Notes: generated by a model not told the origin, from the letters alone. Positions 1-12,684 are shown, counted from the stretch's first letter. The stretch is DNA of 64,000 nt from Embiotoca jacksoni (GCA_022577435.1 JAKOON010000006.1:2977001-3041000); one strand, 5' to 3'. Numbers and translations: made by a program.

Positions 1-1043
1 CTTAGTATTTTCGAAAGCCCGTGGTATGGCAGCGTCTGTGTGCCTCGGTGACATGGGGAAAATGAATCATATTAGCCAAGTTCTGCCAAGTTTGGTTCGG
101 ATGAATCCTGCTTTTTTTTTCTTTTTTTTTTTAAATAGCCTTCTGTATCCCACGAGGCCGTCGAGGTTTCCTTTGCAATATGCTGCCCTCCCCTTTAAGA
201 GGAGATCCAGCTGTAGTGGAAGCCATTTGGGCGTGTCGATGTGTTGAATGTGTTGCAGGCCTGTCATACCTCTGGAGCTCATCTGTGGAGGCCAAAAAAC
301 GGAGGAGATTTTTTTCCTCTTCTTTACAACGGTGGAATCCGGTTTCCACTTTTTGTCCGGTAAAACCTTTAAAATGAAGAGAAATCAACTTAAGTGTGAC
401 CACTAATGATGCACCTGATATACCTGAGACACAATAGACCTACAATAGACTACTACTACTACTTATTTGTTTACATTATAAACATTATATAAAGATAAAT
501 GCAACAGGCTGCTGTGGTGCTTTTATAAGACACAATAACAATTACTTTCATTATCTTTTCTTTTTTTTATGATTGATTAATAGTTTTGGTCGATAGAATT
601 ACAGAAATGAGTGAAAAACAGTTCCCCAGGGCTTAGTGAAGGTTTTTAAAGTTGTTGTTTTTTTTGTCCAAAGAAATTAATTTCTCTATGATCTAAAGCA
701 AAAAAAAAAAGAAGAAGCAGTTAATCCTCACATCTTGAGAAGCTACAATTGACTAATGTTTGGCAAACTATTAATGCAATAAATAGCTGCTGACTCATTT
801 TCTGTCCTCTGACTAAACACTCAAATTACTTTCACACACCTTCAGGGTTGGCATTCAGTAGCAGAAGTACAGTGAGTTCATAGCATTTATGTGTTTGTGT
901 ATTATTGTGCAGTCCAATTTTCCATCTCTGAGATCTTTAACCTCTACAAAACTCTATTACGCTCTTCTACTGTGTTCCTTCATGGCTCAGCGAGATGGAT
1001 GCTTTGCCTGCAGCGATGTGTTTCGGATTCTGTTGAGGAGTCT
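1..1043. other. left-edge non-coding stretch
   Basis: No exon with supporting splice signals was recognised here. Short T and A runs occur near 113-131, 563-570 and 699-711. The part just below 1044 would be 3' UTR of the minus-strand gene whose stop codon is at 1044-1046. Confidence 0.4.
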
Positions 1044-2019
1044 TCAGTCGGACTTCTGCTGGCAGTCGTCATGAGGCAGCAGCTTGTGGTGTGCTGGTTC
1101 AGAGACTTCAGAGCTGGAGCTGCAGGGGCTGTTGGGACCGACAGGGAGAGGCACGAACTGCTGGGGCAGAGAGCACCCCATCACCGCAGGAAAAAGTCTA
1201 GCGTGTTAATGAAACAACCGAACAAGACCCCATAAGTAATAGGTTCAGGATTTAATCAAGTCTGACCCAGATAGAAACTGAGAAAACACACATCGTTACA
1301 GACCGGATATAAAAGACCAGGTTGTCTTTTAAGGGTTGCAGTTAAAGATGTTATCAGGGTGGAAAAAGAGATCCTAAAACCAAGTGGAAGTACCACGAAA
1401 ATATTCATTCACACCTTGCTGTCAGTGATATCTGCAGGATTATCTTTAGAATTAATTGAGATCACAGAGTCAGCAGGTCTGTTTCCAGCGGTGTAAAAAT
1501 GAACATGTTCAGACAGAATCAGGGACGTACAGGGAAATATGTAATTACTTTGCAGTTCAAACACAATTTCAACAAAACTCTAGGGGATAAGACTTAATTT
1601 TGTTTCCCCAAGCCCACCACATCACACACCTTGAGCACTCTGTCCCTTGAACTCTTGACCCTGCCTTGCTTCGCCGTGAGCTGAGAAAGATCAGAAGAGA
1701 AACAAAGATGGTGTGAGACAAACCTCCGAAACAGCTCAGCTCAGCTCACGTATCAACCACCTGGAGGGTAGAAAAGAGAAGGGTTTTAATAACAGCGTGA
1801 TCATTTTTAAAAGGCTCGTCTTAATCTTGATTTACTAGTTACGCGAACATGTTTGTTAAATTACTTTGTAGAGATCGTACTCAGCAATGAGTACAGGTGT
1901 CAAGGCTTCACTGTGGAGGAGTCCCAGAGTGTCCTGGAGCCACAGATGACCCTCTGACCTCAGCTTGTCTTGGCGTTGCCACTTCCTGGTGTTATCAGGT
2001 CGGAGAGGTGTGTCAGCAC
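1044..2019 (-). CDS. 3' end of an unidentified multi-exon gene (three exons)
   Basis: Three minus-strand exons fit together in phase: 2019-1959 (61 nt), 1680-1630 (51 nt) and 1197-1044 (154 nt, ending in TGA). Each internal edge has AG or GT. The phases run 1, 2, 2, and the frame stays open for the whole length. The product is a hydrophilic C-terminal tail, basic at first (a stretch reading RKWQRQDKL, then SSRRSKAGSR) and ending Ser/Pro-rich with CSSSSEVSEP and DDCQQKSD. It contains no membrane segment or domain that I recognise. It could be the cytoplasmic tail of a receptor, but that is a guess. Upstream exons should lie between 2020 and 6500 or be missing; I could not assign them. The consistent phasing is the main support; the family is unknown. 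Confidence 0.5.
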
Positions 2020-5000
2020 CTATTGGATACAAACACAGCTATCACAAGGCATGAGACCATCCTCGAATATTTCAGCACAGCGCTTTGTGAATGAGCCACC
2101 CGTGTTCACATTAGAGCCTTATAAAAGCTTTCTGATTACATATGGTGGTTGGTATGCACGTATATCCATACTGTACTCCTAAAAAGAATTATTCATTTCT
2201 GAAAATATTACAGGAACTCCCATTGAAATATTTTACGCCTCAGGACATTCAACACTTCACATTCCATCACACGACTATAGAACTGCATAGCTGCCAGTCA
2301 AACAATGAAGTTGGCAAAATAAACACCTCTCCTGTCGCCAGAGGGAAATTTTGATCCTGCTTCTGTTGTCGTTTTATGCAAGACAAACAAAATCTGCAGC
2401 GAACTGTAAAGTCATGCACACTGATTCGAGCATTTTCTCTCGTGACCGTTTAAAATTCAATTTAAAATGATATGTGACGTGATCACAGATAATAAAATGT
2501 GAGTCTCAATGTGCACAGAGATTGTTTGCAGTTCAGTCAAAGGGGGATTTTTCCTTCTCACTTTATGGCATTTGAAGGATTTTAAGGTCATGAAGATCTG
2601 AAAAAACAAAAGAAAAAACACATAATTGGAGAAAAGTAAGAAAAAAAAATCTCTAACTTTGTTCTGTCTTATAATTTTAATCATCATGATATCCTCAGAG
2701 TTTTCTTGGAGCCCATTGGGTTGTCTTGATCCTCAGGTTTGGCACCACGGGCTGAGAGTATTTGATTCCTTAGCATCTTAAAAATAAAAGTAATGGAAGG
2801 TGTCAGAGATTTTTCACTTTAAATTATATAACTGTCTATTGTGTTATGTTTTCCCAATGTGCTTGTTGATGCTACATCAACATCTCCCCTCCTCCCCATT
2901 GTACTTCTGGTTGACAATGTTTTGTGTAATTCTTCAGGGAAGACACAGCATCCAAGAAAGCCCCAGATTCTGGTGAGTTCTTCACACTAAGACCTGTGGC
3001 AACGATATGAGAACTATACTTGAGCTCTGATGTTGTGCCGCAGGTCTCCTGTTGGCTGACCATGTTTGTTCCTGCTGATACTGGCCAGATACTCGATACT
3101 GGCCAGATACTCGGTGCACTGTAAGGGTGCTGAATGAAGAAAATGCTGCAGGCTGCAACCAGCAGACCAGTTTACCACTGGATTTACCTGAAGCGTTCAT
3201 GCACAAACAAGCTCAGACACGCACACTTTGAAGTGTGTTTGTTTGAATTAAATAGAACAATATCAACAATGCACACGTTTAGACTGCCTGTAGACATTAA
3301 AAAGCAGCTGTGGTTTAAAAGCATACATGTGATGTGTTGGCACATGTCATTCACAGACTCACAGTGCTCACGTACGGTGGTAAGAATCTGACAGCCAGAA
3401 AGTACAAACCCTGTCTTTCACCTCCACCCGCCTACAAATACTTTCAAAGTCAAATTCAACACACATGCACACATAAGATGTGCAGCTGCTTGATGCAGCT
3501 GAAGAAGAACCAGATGTAGGTCAGAGTGCCAATGGCATCTGGATTCTGTTTATGCCATCGTGACTCTCCAGTGGAAGACTGCTAGAGACCCGTAGGTGGC
3601 GATGTGTCCAGATCACTTTCAAATAATGATGCAAAGTCCTCTCCAAAACTTTTCAAGCATATGTAATAACATCCTGAATCACAGGTTTCCATTTTGAGAT
3701 TGTGGAATCAGGAAGAGGGTCAGTATTGCAGAGATAGTGAGGACTCTACTCAGAAATGCAAATGAATGGTGATTACAGTCACATCATCTGCTTCTAATGC
3801 AGAAATGTTGCAAACCAAAGACCAAATATCAAAGGCTGTAATGAAGCCCTGAAACACGCTGTTTAAAAAAAAACAATTTAAACACGGGCCTTTGTCATGA
3901 AGATTAGTGTCATTAAATATCCTGTAAACCATACAAAAACTCCTACTCTCTCACTTTACACCTGTCTAGAGCAGTCAGCTCCTTCTTTTTGTCTTTCTTA
4001 AACTTCCCACCTCCAGTTGTCTCCCCTCTCTGGCGACAGATAATGCAGACTGAGGTTAAGGCTCTCATTAAATAAGTGTAAGAAAGAGCTTGTATCCCCT
4101 GTGGTCACACAGCCACCATTACATTTTACTGGAGCATCAAAAGACTATACGGGTTGTGAGAGCTGTTCGTGAGCTGACTGAAATGGAGGCATAGTAAACA
4201 AGGAAACGGGCAAATTCTAGTACGTCGCCTTCTCATCAACTTGGAGTCGGGCCACAAAATCCTTTTTCTGGTAACGGTGTGACTAATTTGAAGTGGCACA
4301 ACCCAGAGTCGGCTATTGTAATTGGGCAAACTGATGACAGAGCTGTACCGTCAAGACGGGAGCTCGTGTGCGACAACTAGTTAATGACTACGAGCAGAAC
4401 TGTGAAGCATTTTCAGGATTGCAGAAGAAGAGAGGAGAGAGCTGAGAAAACAGAACATTTACCAGATGGCTTCTTATAGAAAACATGTAAAGACACTGGC
4501 AGAAACATCTTGTGTAAGAGGGATGTGTTTCATCTTGTCCTAGCCAGGAAGACCGAGCCTGCTGATTAGATCAATTTCAGAAATCATGTCTGATCAAAGA
4601 ATATTAACAACAATCATGCCATATAAGCGCCTGTATAAACAGTGAAGACTTCCGTTAAAACTATAAGAGACGGTGAACGCTTCAAAGGTATCAGTATCAG
4701 CATGTGGGTTTTGCCGGTTCGGTTTTTGATGAAGCCTCATGTGGTTGTTTATTCCTTTGAACAACAAAAAGCTTCCCCACCAAACGGTAGAGATGTCCAT
4801 TTACAGTAAAAGCACACTTTCAGCAACTTGCATGAATTTGTGTGTCTCAAAGTGAAGTAATAATTCTAAACAAAACAAACAACACGGAAAAACCTAATGG
4901 ACCTAAATAAAATGAATGTCGAGTTATTTTTAGTTAGGTCCCTAAAACTAAGAGAAATTGAATTACTTAAAAAGTCACCACGAAGAGGACTGTTGCTGAG

Positions 5001-6534
5001 TTTCTGAAAGGAAGCCACTGAAAAAGGTCAGCTAATTTTTCAACAACATATCACAGCTCAAAATTGAGTCTGCCAAACAGCTGACAGGGAATTTGACGAT
5101 GATGCCATGTCATGATCATTGTCCGGGTCATCAGTCATACATTTTAGTCTGACCATATAGACTGTTTATAAAGATGGACGTCGTCTCCAGGTCTAAAACT
5201 TGTGGTTCCAATAGACTCTCGTTTTAAAAGAATCAACTTGTCTCATTAAATACAAAGTCAATAGATTTGTTTTTCCACAAGTCATTATGGTGTCATTAGC
5301 TAAATTCAGTACTTCTGATCAGTATTCAGGTGGTCCTTCTGAAAATAATTCCACAATTAATAAGATATTAGACCTCAGAGAAAGGTTGGATTGACATGCC
5401 TCTAGTACTGTATAATCAGGTTTCAGGCATTGTGTTCTGGGCTTCTCTGTCAGGCTCCACCCCATGCTCCTTCCCTGCTCGTCCAAATATGGTCACTTCT
5501 GGCTCCAAAAAATGGCCACAGCCAACATGCAAGACGCAAGGCTCTAACAGGGTCACAAACAAAGCAGGGATGTCACAGCAGGTTGCCACTTGAATCTTAC
5601 ATATGTTGAGGGATTATTGACACTAATAAATTTGCAGGTTTTTATTAAGTTTGTGTGTGAGTTAATCCACAGAGGTATGTTTACCATGTAACACCTGCTG
5701 TGTTACACATGCAATTAATAGACCATGTGACCACATGAATCATCTGTTTAACTTTAGAACATGTGACTCAATAAAATATGAGTCACCTGTCAAACCTGAT
5801 CTGCTCTAGACGTGCTCAAGATCTGAACGGCTCAAATTATTGAAGGGCAATGAAACTGGATCCATTCAACATACCTCAGGCCTGGCATAGACACAGTACA
5901 TGGAGCATTTAATGAGCAACAAACCTACTTGCAGACATGTCTCACTACTCAGTTAAACCCTTAATCAGAGGGACTTGATCCTTGTAAAATTAACATAGAA
6001 TAACTTGAAGATGAATACTACAAGTGTTAATTTGAAAATTGAAAACATCCTGAATTGTAATTGAACACATTACAAAAATTCACGCCAAAAATGTCATCAA
6101 AACTGAATGACTGCCACACAGCTACACCTCCATGGAGGAAAATGGATAGTAAGTAGTGAAAGTCGTCAAAAAAAATGACAAGCAAAGGCACGGCAATGAA
6201 TGTGGCCCTTGGATATGAGAATATATCATAAATCACACTGTCATTAAAGTCGAATTGACACTGCAGGATGATGTATGGCTACATCTGGTGGAGGCATGTT
6301 GGCTCAGCTTCAAGCTTCAGATGGAGGTTTTAAACAGATCTACTCTATGCATCTTCCGTTCCTCACAGATACACACTTATAGACTGATCTATGGTAACTG
6401 CAACGGTGATACCGAGACGCATGAACACAGTGCACCTCCCCTTCGCTCTTCTCTAGTTCCCGTGAAACTCATCTGTCTCGTGCGAACTCACTACTTCAAT
6501 CTGACACACGGCTGAACGTCCAGAGGCTCCAACC
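2020..6534. other. intergenic or intronic stretch, no confident exon
   Basis: This stretch should hold the upstream exons of the gene ending at 1044, unless they are intergenic losses. Several short open stretches on the minus strand (for example near 2585-2620, 2700-2770, 3450-3545 and 4466-4512) have partial splice signals, but none links in phase with confidence. An 18-bp direct duplication (motif gatactggccagatactc) lies at about 3079-3114. The right end includes the TRIM gene's 5' leader. Confidence 0.4.
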
Positions 6535-9500
6535 ATGAGCTACCAAGCCCCTCCGCACGGACCCCTTCCTGGATCCGAGGCAGAAGGCCTCGTCTGGCTT
6601 CCCCCATCACTTGACTCTCCAGAGCGGTGTGGGGAACATGAAGAGAGTCTGTCCATGTTCTGTTTGGATGACCTGGAGCCCTTATGTAAACGATGTGCAG
6701 CTGCGAGTCACGCAGGACACAGGGTTTACCTTTCAAATGAGGCTGCAATTGACTGCAAGGTATGAATCAGGTGTTTGTCCACGCAGTTAAGACAACAAAA
6801 CATTTTAAATGCATGAAAAAACACATTTCTTTATACCATTAAATAATATATAAATAATATGTCATATTTTCAAGCCAATAAGCAATAGTCAGTATATTAT
6901 TCAGTATATATTAGTGACTCAATGTAAATGGATTTTCTTTTATGATCTATACTCAAATTAATGCTATTTTGTTCTCTAATCTTCTGTGCTTTTACTGTAT
7001 TTAAAATGTTGCATGCAGGAATTCGACATCTAATCTTAATTGTGTTGCAGGTTTAAATTTAGGTTTAAATCCTCCCTTATGAAACAACCTCTCACTGCAA
7101 CACCTGTTGTGGGTTTGTTTGTTTATCAGTCCAGAGCAGTTTATCTTGAAAGACTTACCTTTCTGGATTTGTTTCATTTTAATGTGTTTACCAGCCCAAT
7201 CACAACTAAAACTATCTAGTATTTTAGCTGAAAATTTGAATTAATGGAGAAAAGTCTGAAAAAATGATCACATTTCTGTGTAAAGGAAAGTGTTTTCCAG
7301 ACTTAACTTGCTACTAGTAAAAGACCTGAAATAGGCCTGCTTATTCCAGTGAAAGCAGTGAAGCAGCGTCCTGAAGCATCAGCTACAGAGCAGCTGGCAA
7401 GAATTTACTATTTTCCTCAAGGACACTTCAGCGGGATAGATAACTGCCAACAAGAGTGCTTGAATGCTGGTGTTCTCGTTTCAGTAGCTCCAATGTCACG
7501 AAGCCAAACCAAACAGTAACACAAAGACATCAAATAACAGCAGAGCTCTTAATAGCATAGTCTTACAAGAGCTGAACCCTATTTTTTGCCAAGACTAAAG
7601 GGGCCCTCTGATGACTGCGCCGTACTTTTTCATTTGCATACTTCCTGTGACCACAGTGAGCAGATATTTAAACAAGGAAGCAGTCAGGCTTTTTTCCTAA
7701 ATCTCCTGTAAATATTCATTTTCCTTCCCAAACAGATGCCGCCTTGTGTTCATCCAAGATTAGTTGATTCCAGCTGAATTTAGAACGAGTTTTTAAGAAG
7801 CATCAAGCTGAAAACTATGCTGGTAAAAATTGTTTCTATCATTGTGTCACATGTGCCTTTAAGTCTCATGAGACGTGAAACTTGAGCTACAGACACGTCA
7901 AAAAGGCCAAGAATAATCTGCAGAGCTGGTGGTGTGTGTATTAAGTTTCTGCGAATAATGTTATTGTAAAGGCAAATATGCAACTGGAACACAATGGCCG
8001 GAGGTTAAAGACCTATTCAAATGTGTTACTGAGGTAAAAGTGGAAAAGTATAAATGCTGTATTAAAAGTGCTACATAAAATTTTTTACTTGAGTAGTGTA
8101 AGTATAAGAAGCTGTGTCTTTAAAAGTCACATTTTATAGTTGCAAAATATGCTGAGGTCGAGAATCACAAGTGAAAGTACTCATTGTCCTCATCATTGTT
8201 CTATTATCATACATTGTATGACCTGATCTTAATTATTGAGACACAAGTATCATTTCAATGTTGTACCTTGTAAATACAGTGATATTCTTTGAGTTTATCT
8301 GTAATAATATATCTTATGCTATACACTCTATGTTAGGTTTAGGGTAGAAAATCTTAACAACTTAAACAACTGTAGCCGTCAGATTTTGCGCAGCTCTCAA
8401 AGTTTGCTTTACGCAAATAAACTACGAATACTTCATAATTGTACTTAAGAAACCACTGGAGTTGGTAACATATTAAGCATGTGCAGGATGAGTGACCACA
8501 ACTTACTGTAGTTGAAAAGCCACTGAATTAAGTGATTGTGATGGTTCCAAAAATACGAATTGAAAGCTCTTTCAAATGAATTCTCCTTTTGGCCACTAGG
8601 AGGAGCTTCGAACATCTGTAAACGGATTAAACAAGAAGATGATTCATTTCAAGCAAGTCTCTCAGACCTGTGAACACACATCCAAGTACAACCAGGTGGA
8701 GCTGCATCTCTGAAACTAAACTCAAATATAGATTTCCCCCGTTTCTTCCCCTGTCCTTGTGTTTTACGAATCCTTTCCCTCCTTTTTTGTTTTCTGAGGC
8801 TTCGGCCAAACGAACAGAGGAGCACATGAAGACGGAATTTGAGAAACTTCACCAGTTTTTGAGAGAGGAGGAAGCAGCCAGGCTACTAGCACTGAGGGAG
8901 GAACAGGAAGAGAAGAAGAGAGCGGTCGAAGAAAGGATGGACAGAATCAATCAGGTGATTAAATCTCTGGAGGGAAAAATCCAGCTGATTGAAGAGGAAC
9001 TCAATGCAGGAGGAAATGGAGTCCAATTTCTACAGGTAACATCAATCAAATGTTACATAATTATTCAGCAAATATGAAAAGGTGTGTATTTAAAACCACA
9101 CACTTTTATTTCACAGGAATACCGAGACAAGATGAACAGGTATGTGGCTTTTCTATAGATTTTCAACAGACCAGCACATGTGCAAAGAAGTGCAAGTTAC
9201 CCTTTGCCTGTCCATATTTATTCACTGCAGCACATGGACACGTAACTGGAAGCCAAAGAATATCTGCAGACCTCTAATAGATGTCGCAAAACACCTGGGT
9301 AACCTGCGCTATGCCGTGTGGGAGAAGATGAAACACATCGCCGCCTACAGTCAGCATCTCTCTATGCATTCATCCACTCTTCATTCACTTCAACTCCGTC
9401 CACTCCTTCCGTCTCTCACACCTCCTCTGTATCTCCCAGCTCCTGTGACCCTGGACCCCAGAACAGCTTGCCAGTCACTGAGGGTTTCTCCGAGGCTCGA

Positions 9501-11848
9501 CAGTGCCCAGATCATCCCTGTGGCCTCACAGGGGCCCGAAGAGACTACGGTCCCAGCCAACCCCGAACGTTTCCATCCTTATTCCTGCGTTGTGGCAGCA
9601 GAAGGTTTTAGCACAGGAGTTCACTGCTGGGATGTTGAGGTATTTACACAATTTATATACTAAAGATGGACATGTATACATTAAGATTAAAAAAAAAAAT
9701 TGTTCATACTGGCTTAGAAAATGTTGCATACAGTACGTGTTTGATAGGGTGTGCTTACTTGTTTAAGTTTAAAATATTTATATTTTGGATTGCAAACCTT
9801 TGTAGCTCTGAATGGGGAAAGAAATAGGCAGGAAACTTTAAAGTATTTTAAAGACACAATGAAATGTATCTACTTTTAAAATATTTAGGGCCCAAGCACG
9901 GATGATGCGAAAGCCCTATTGTTCTTCAAGTAATTATTATTCCGTGTTATTATTATTCTCCGTAAATCATATTCAAAATCTTGTGAGTGGGCGTGGCCAA
10001 ATGGCTCGCTAGCGCCCCCTAAACAGATGCCCCGGCGGTTACATTTACCTACATGCATGAAATTCAGTGGACATGTGTATGGCACTGTTACGTCAACTCA
10101 ACAGGAAGTCCGCCATTTTGAATTTAGTCGCCATTTTTGCCGATTCACACGTTATACTTGAACGAACTCCTCCTACAGATTTTGTTGGACTGACTTGAAA
10201 TTTATTCTGTGCACTCTTAATATGTTTGGAATTAAAAGTTATCAAAAGAATTCGTTTTCATCGATCGGCGTGCCCGTGGCATGTCATCCAAAATGTGATA
10301 AAAAAAAAAAAAAGTCATACTATAGCATGTCGTCCAAAAAGTGACCCAAAATGAATTTTTGTATATAGTATATAGTTTATAGTATAGTCAGGGCGATGCA
10401 GCTAAGTTGGATGTTTCGCCGTGACAGAGGAAGTTGATGTTTAAGCTCAAACAATGCGCCAAACCTCACGAAACTTTGCACATACGTCAGGCACCAACTT
10501 TTATGAGTTTTTGAAGATGTTAAGGGTGCCAAAAAGAGGCAATTTTTTTAAAGAAAAATAAGGAACGAGATCGAGAATTTTTTTTTAATTGCGAGCGGAA
10601 ATATGCAGACCTTGCATGCTGCACACCGGGGAGCCGGCGGCCCCGACCCGCTGGATCCCCGACGTGCAGCCTGCGAGGGCCCGCATATCACTGCTTGCAG
10701 TTTTAATTTTAAGTTATTATCCAAACTATGAACTGTGCTGTGCTAACATCAGGTTGTCCGTATGTAGCTCATGTACATATTCTCGTAAACACAATGTTTC
10801 AAGAACGACTTGAAGGAATTTCTTTAAATTTGTCACAAATGTTCACTTGGACTCAAAGATGAATTGATTCGATTTTGGTATTCAAAAGTCGAAGGTCACT
10901 GTGACCTCACGTCATTTCTATTCATCCGTCCCATTCTTGTGCATGCCATACCCCAGAACTGCCTTGAGAGAATTTCTTAAAATTTGGCACGGACGATCAC
11001 TTGGTCCAAAGGCTGAAATGATAAGATTGTGATGGTCAAAGGTCAAAGGTAAAGACCACCGTGACCTCACGTCATACTATTCTTATGAATGCATGCATTT
11101 CTCAAGAAAGCCTTGAGAGAATTAGTAAACTGGAATTTGACAAAGTGGCGGAGGGACACAACCGTGATGCAGTGATTCTTGTATACTGTGTTTTGTGTTC
11201 GTGTCAGTAATTATCAGCCCATTTATGTTTTATTAACTTTCATGTAGATATTTGTATCAACCATAAAAGTAATCTATCAATATTGATATGCACGGACATA
11301 AATTCTCCCACCAGTCTAAATTGCGAAATATTTTTCTCTATTGTTTTCAACAGGTTAGTGACACTAATAATTGGACACTCGGTGTAGCTGCTCGGTCATT
11401 GTCTAGAAGGGAAGAGTTTGAGGCCTTCCCAGAGGGCGGACTCTGGTGTATCAGTCTGCGAGACGGAGAGTACCGAGCTCTGACGACTCCCTCTGAGATC
11501 CTCCACCTCGACGACTCACGCCACCTTAACAGGGTCCGTGTGAGGTTGGACTGGGATGGAGGCATGCTGGAATTCATGGACGCCGACATGAATGCACATC
11601 TTTTCACATTCAGACATCATTTTGCTGAAAAGGTGTACCCATACTTTGAGAGTATATCTGTGGGGGGTAGTCTTGCTTTGTTGGCACAAAATTTGAACAT
11701 CAGCGTGGGGTCAAATTATGCACCTGTCGAAGACACAGTTATAGCTACGGAGGATCAAGTGGTGAAAAGTGAATCTTCCATTGAAAAAAAGTATTACCAC
11801 TGCAATGACAAACAACAACAGCAAAATTGGCAATGGGCATTTGAGTGA
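6535..11848 (+). CDS. RING-less TRIM-family protein (B-box, coiled coil, PRY/SPRY)
   Basis: Seven exons join in phase to 451 codons: 6535-6759, 8600-8695 (96 nt), 8799-9035, 9117-9139 (a 23-nt micro-exon), 9270-9349, 9440-9639 and 11354-11848. The 96-nt and 23-nt exons are hallmarks of class IV TRIM genes. Residues about 32-62 form a B-box 2 (CGEH...C..D....C..C...H..H). Exons 2-3 are Glu/Lys/Arg-rich coiled coil. Exon 5 encodes RPLIDVAKHLGNL, and exon 6 begins the PRY motif TPVTLDP. The SPRY domain is split after WDVE and continues through NNWTLGVA to VYPYFES. No RING precedes the B-box, and an in-frame TGA at 6502-6504 lies upstream of the chosen ATG, so exon 1 cannot encode one. TRIM proteins without a RING (such as TRIM14) act as adaptors rather than E3 ligases; the role here is inferred. 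AATAAA at 12455-12460 may be its polyadenylation signal. The exact paralogue is not assigned. Confidence 0.9.
8020..8300. repeat. degenerate teleost interspersed repeat in TRIM intron 1
   Basis: The text contains phrases such as 'tttttacttgagta', 'aagtgaaagtactcatt' and 'agtataaatgctg', which are characteristic of a very common teleost repeat made of variants of 'acttaagtaaaagta'. The boundaries are not visible, and the family name was not checked. Confidence 0.45.
9887..10703 (+). mobile_element. interspersed element with GGGCCC ends in TRIM intron 6
   Basis: It begins 'agggcccaagcac...gcgaaagccctattgtt' and closes 'gcgagggcccgcatatcactgcttgcag'. Both ends, and the interior lines about 'aaactttgcacatacgtcag' and 'gtgggcgtggccaaatgg', match my recollection of a very widespread non-coding fish repeat. 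It encodes no protein. I could not define a target-site duplication. It accounts for much of the 1.7-kb intron that splits the SPRY domain. Confidence 0.6.
10740..11160 (+). repeat. fish repeat rich in GGTCA half-sites
   Basis: Two related modules follow each other: 'ggtcactgtgacctcacgtcat' near 10894-10916 and 'accaccgtgacctcacgtcat' near 11056-11076. Each is followed by '...gaatgcatgc...ttgagagaat'-type text. The same family occurs at 44668-44830 and 48820-49290. At 11033-11045 it holds a DR1-like tandem, tGGTCA-a-AGGTCA. Confidence 0.55.
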
Positions 11849-12059
11849 AGAGAAGAAATCAGCAGTTGGTTCAGTGAGACAGCAGAAGACAACAAAACCA
11901 ACCAAAAAGGAAAAAACGTCAAAGAATAAAACCGGTGTCAAAAAACAGAGCAGTAAGGCCAGATTCAATGTGACCTACCATGTTTCACTGAACAGAGCCT
12001 TAAACAACATCAATATTAAATGTGGCAGCCAAAACTCAAACCCAGATAAATCCTGTTGA
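11769..12059 (+). other. alternative open frame overlapping the TRIM 3' end
   Basis: A second frame, offset by one base from the SPRY frame, stays open to 12059 and encodes a Lys/Ser/Thr-rich tail (with KTTKPTKKEKTSKNK and KARFNVTYHVSLNRALNNIN). The SPRY frame itself stops at 11848 after a low-complexity run containing QQQQNWQW. The two frames would join if one base were skipped in the A7 run at 11784-11790. This may be an indel allele, a base error, an alternative splice form or chance. It is not counted as a separate gene. Confidence 0.35.
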
Positions 12060-12454
12060 CAATCTGAATCATTATCCTTTTGATAAATAACAGACTGGAG
12101 CCAAATTGAATTATATTTCAACATTTAAAAGTAAAAGTTCAAAGGCACAAAAAATAGAAGACACAGATTGCCATATAATTTGACAAGTAAAGACTGAATT
12201 GAAATGAAATTGGTTATTTTAGGTTTCCTGTGGTGCCACCATGAGGTTCACATTTGTGTTTTTTAATGAAATGTCTTAGTTATGAGATGGGTGGCCATGA
12301 GTCAGCTTGAACTGTAACTTTTCATTTAGCAGCAACATCAGGTTAAAATTTTAACTTTTCTTCACAACCAAATACCCGCAAAACTAACAACAGTCCTATC
12401 AGTCTAAGATATATTTTGTTTCGTGCTTATTAGCAAAATGTATTATGTTAACAC

Positions 12455-12460
12455 AATAAA
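12455..12460 (+). terminator. possible polyadenylation signal of the TRIM gene
   Basis: AATAAA on the plus strand about 600 nt after the SPRY-frame stop and 400 nt after the alternative-frame stop. It is the first good hexamer I noticed before the convergent slc27a1 gene. Confidence 0.4.
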
Positions 12461-12684
12461 CTAATGTTGACATTGTCATTGTGAGCATGCTGAGGTTAGC
12501 ATGCCTTAGCATAGATGTGGTGTCTAGGATTACATTTTTGTAAGGAGTCATGTAAAAATATGTGTTTTACTGTGTGCTCATCAGTATTAAAATGCACCTT
12601 CTGAAAACAGAGGATAATAACACGAGTTTCACTTAAAATTTAAATGAGTTTTCTATTTATGTTTCTTCTTACATTATTATTTAT

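Noticed and set aside
2700..2770. Minus-strand block reading MLRNQILSARGAKPEDQD as an exon of the left-edge gene
   Set aside because: It has an acceptor, but no GT donor at its end and no phase match to the exon at 1959-2019; at best an alternative terminal exon.
3450..3545. Minus-strand hydrophobic stretch (GTLTYIWFFFSCIKQLHI) as a membrane exon
   Set aside because: No good acceptor and donor pair in the required phase; CTTCTTC-type repeats easily give such stretches.
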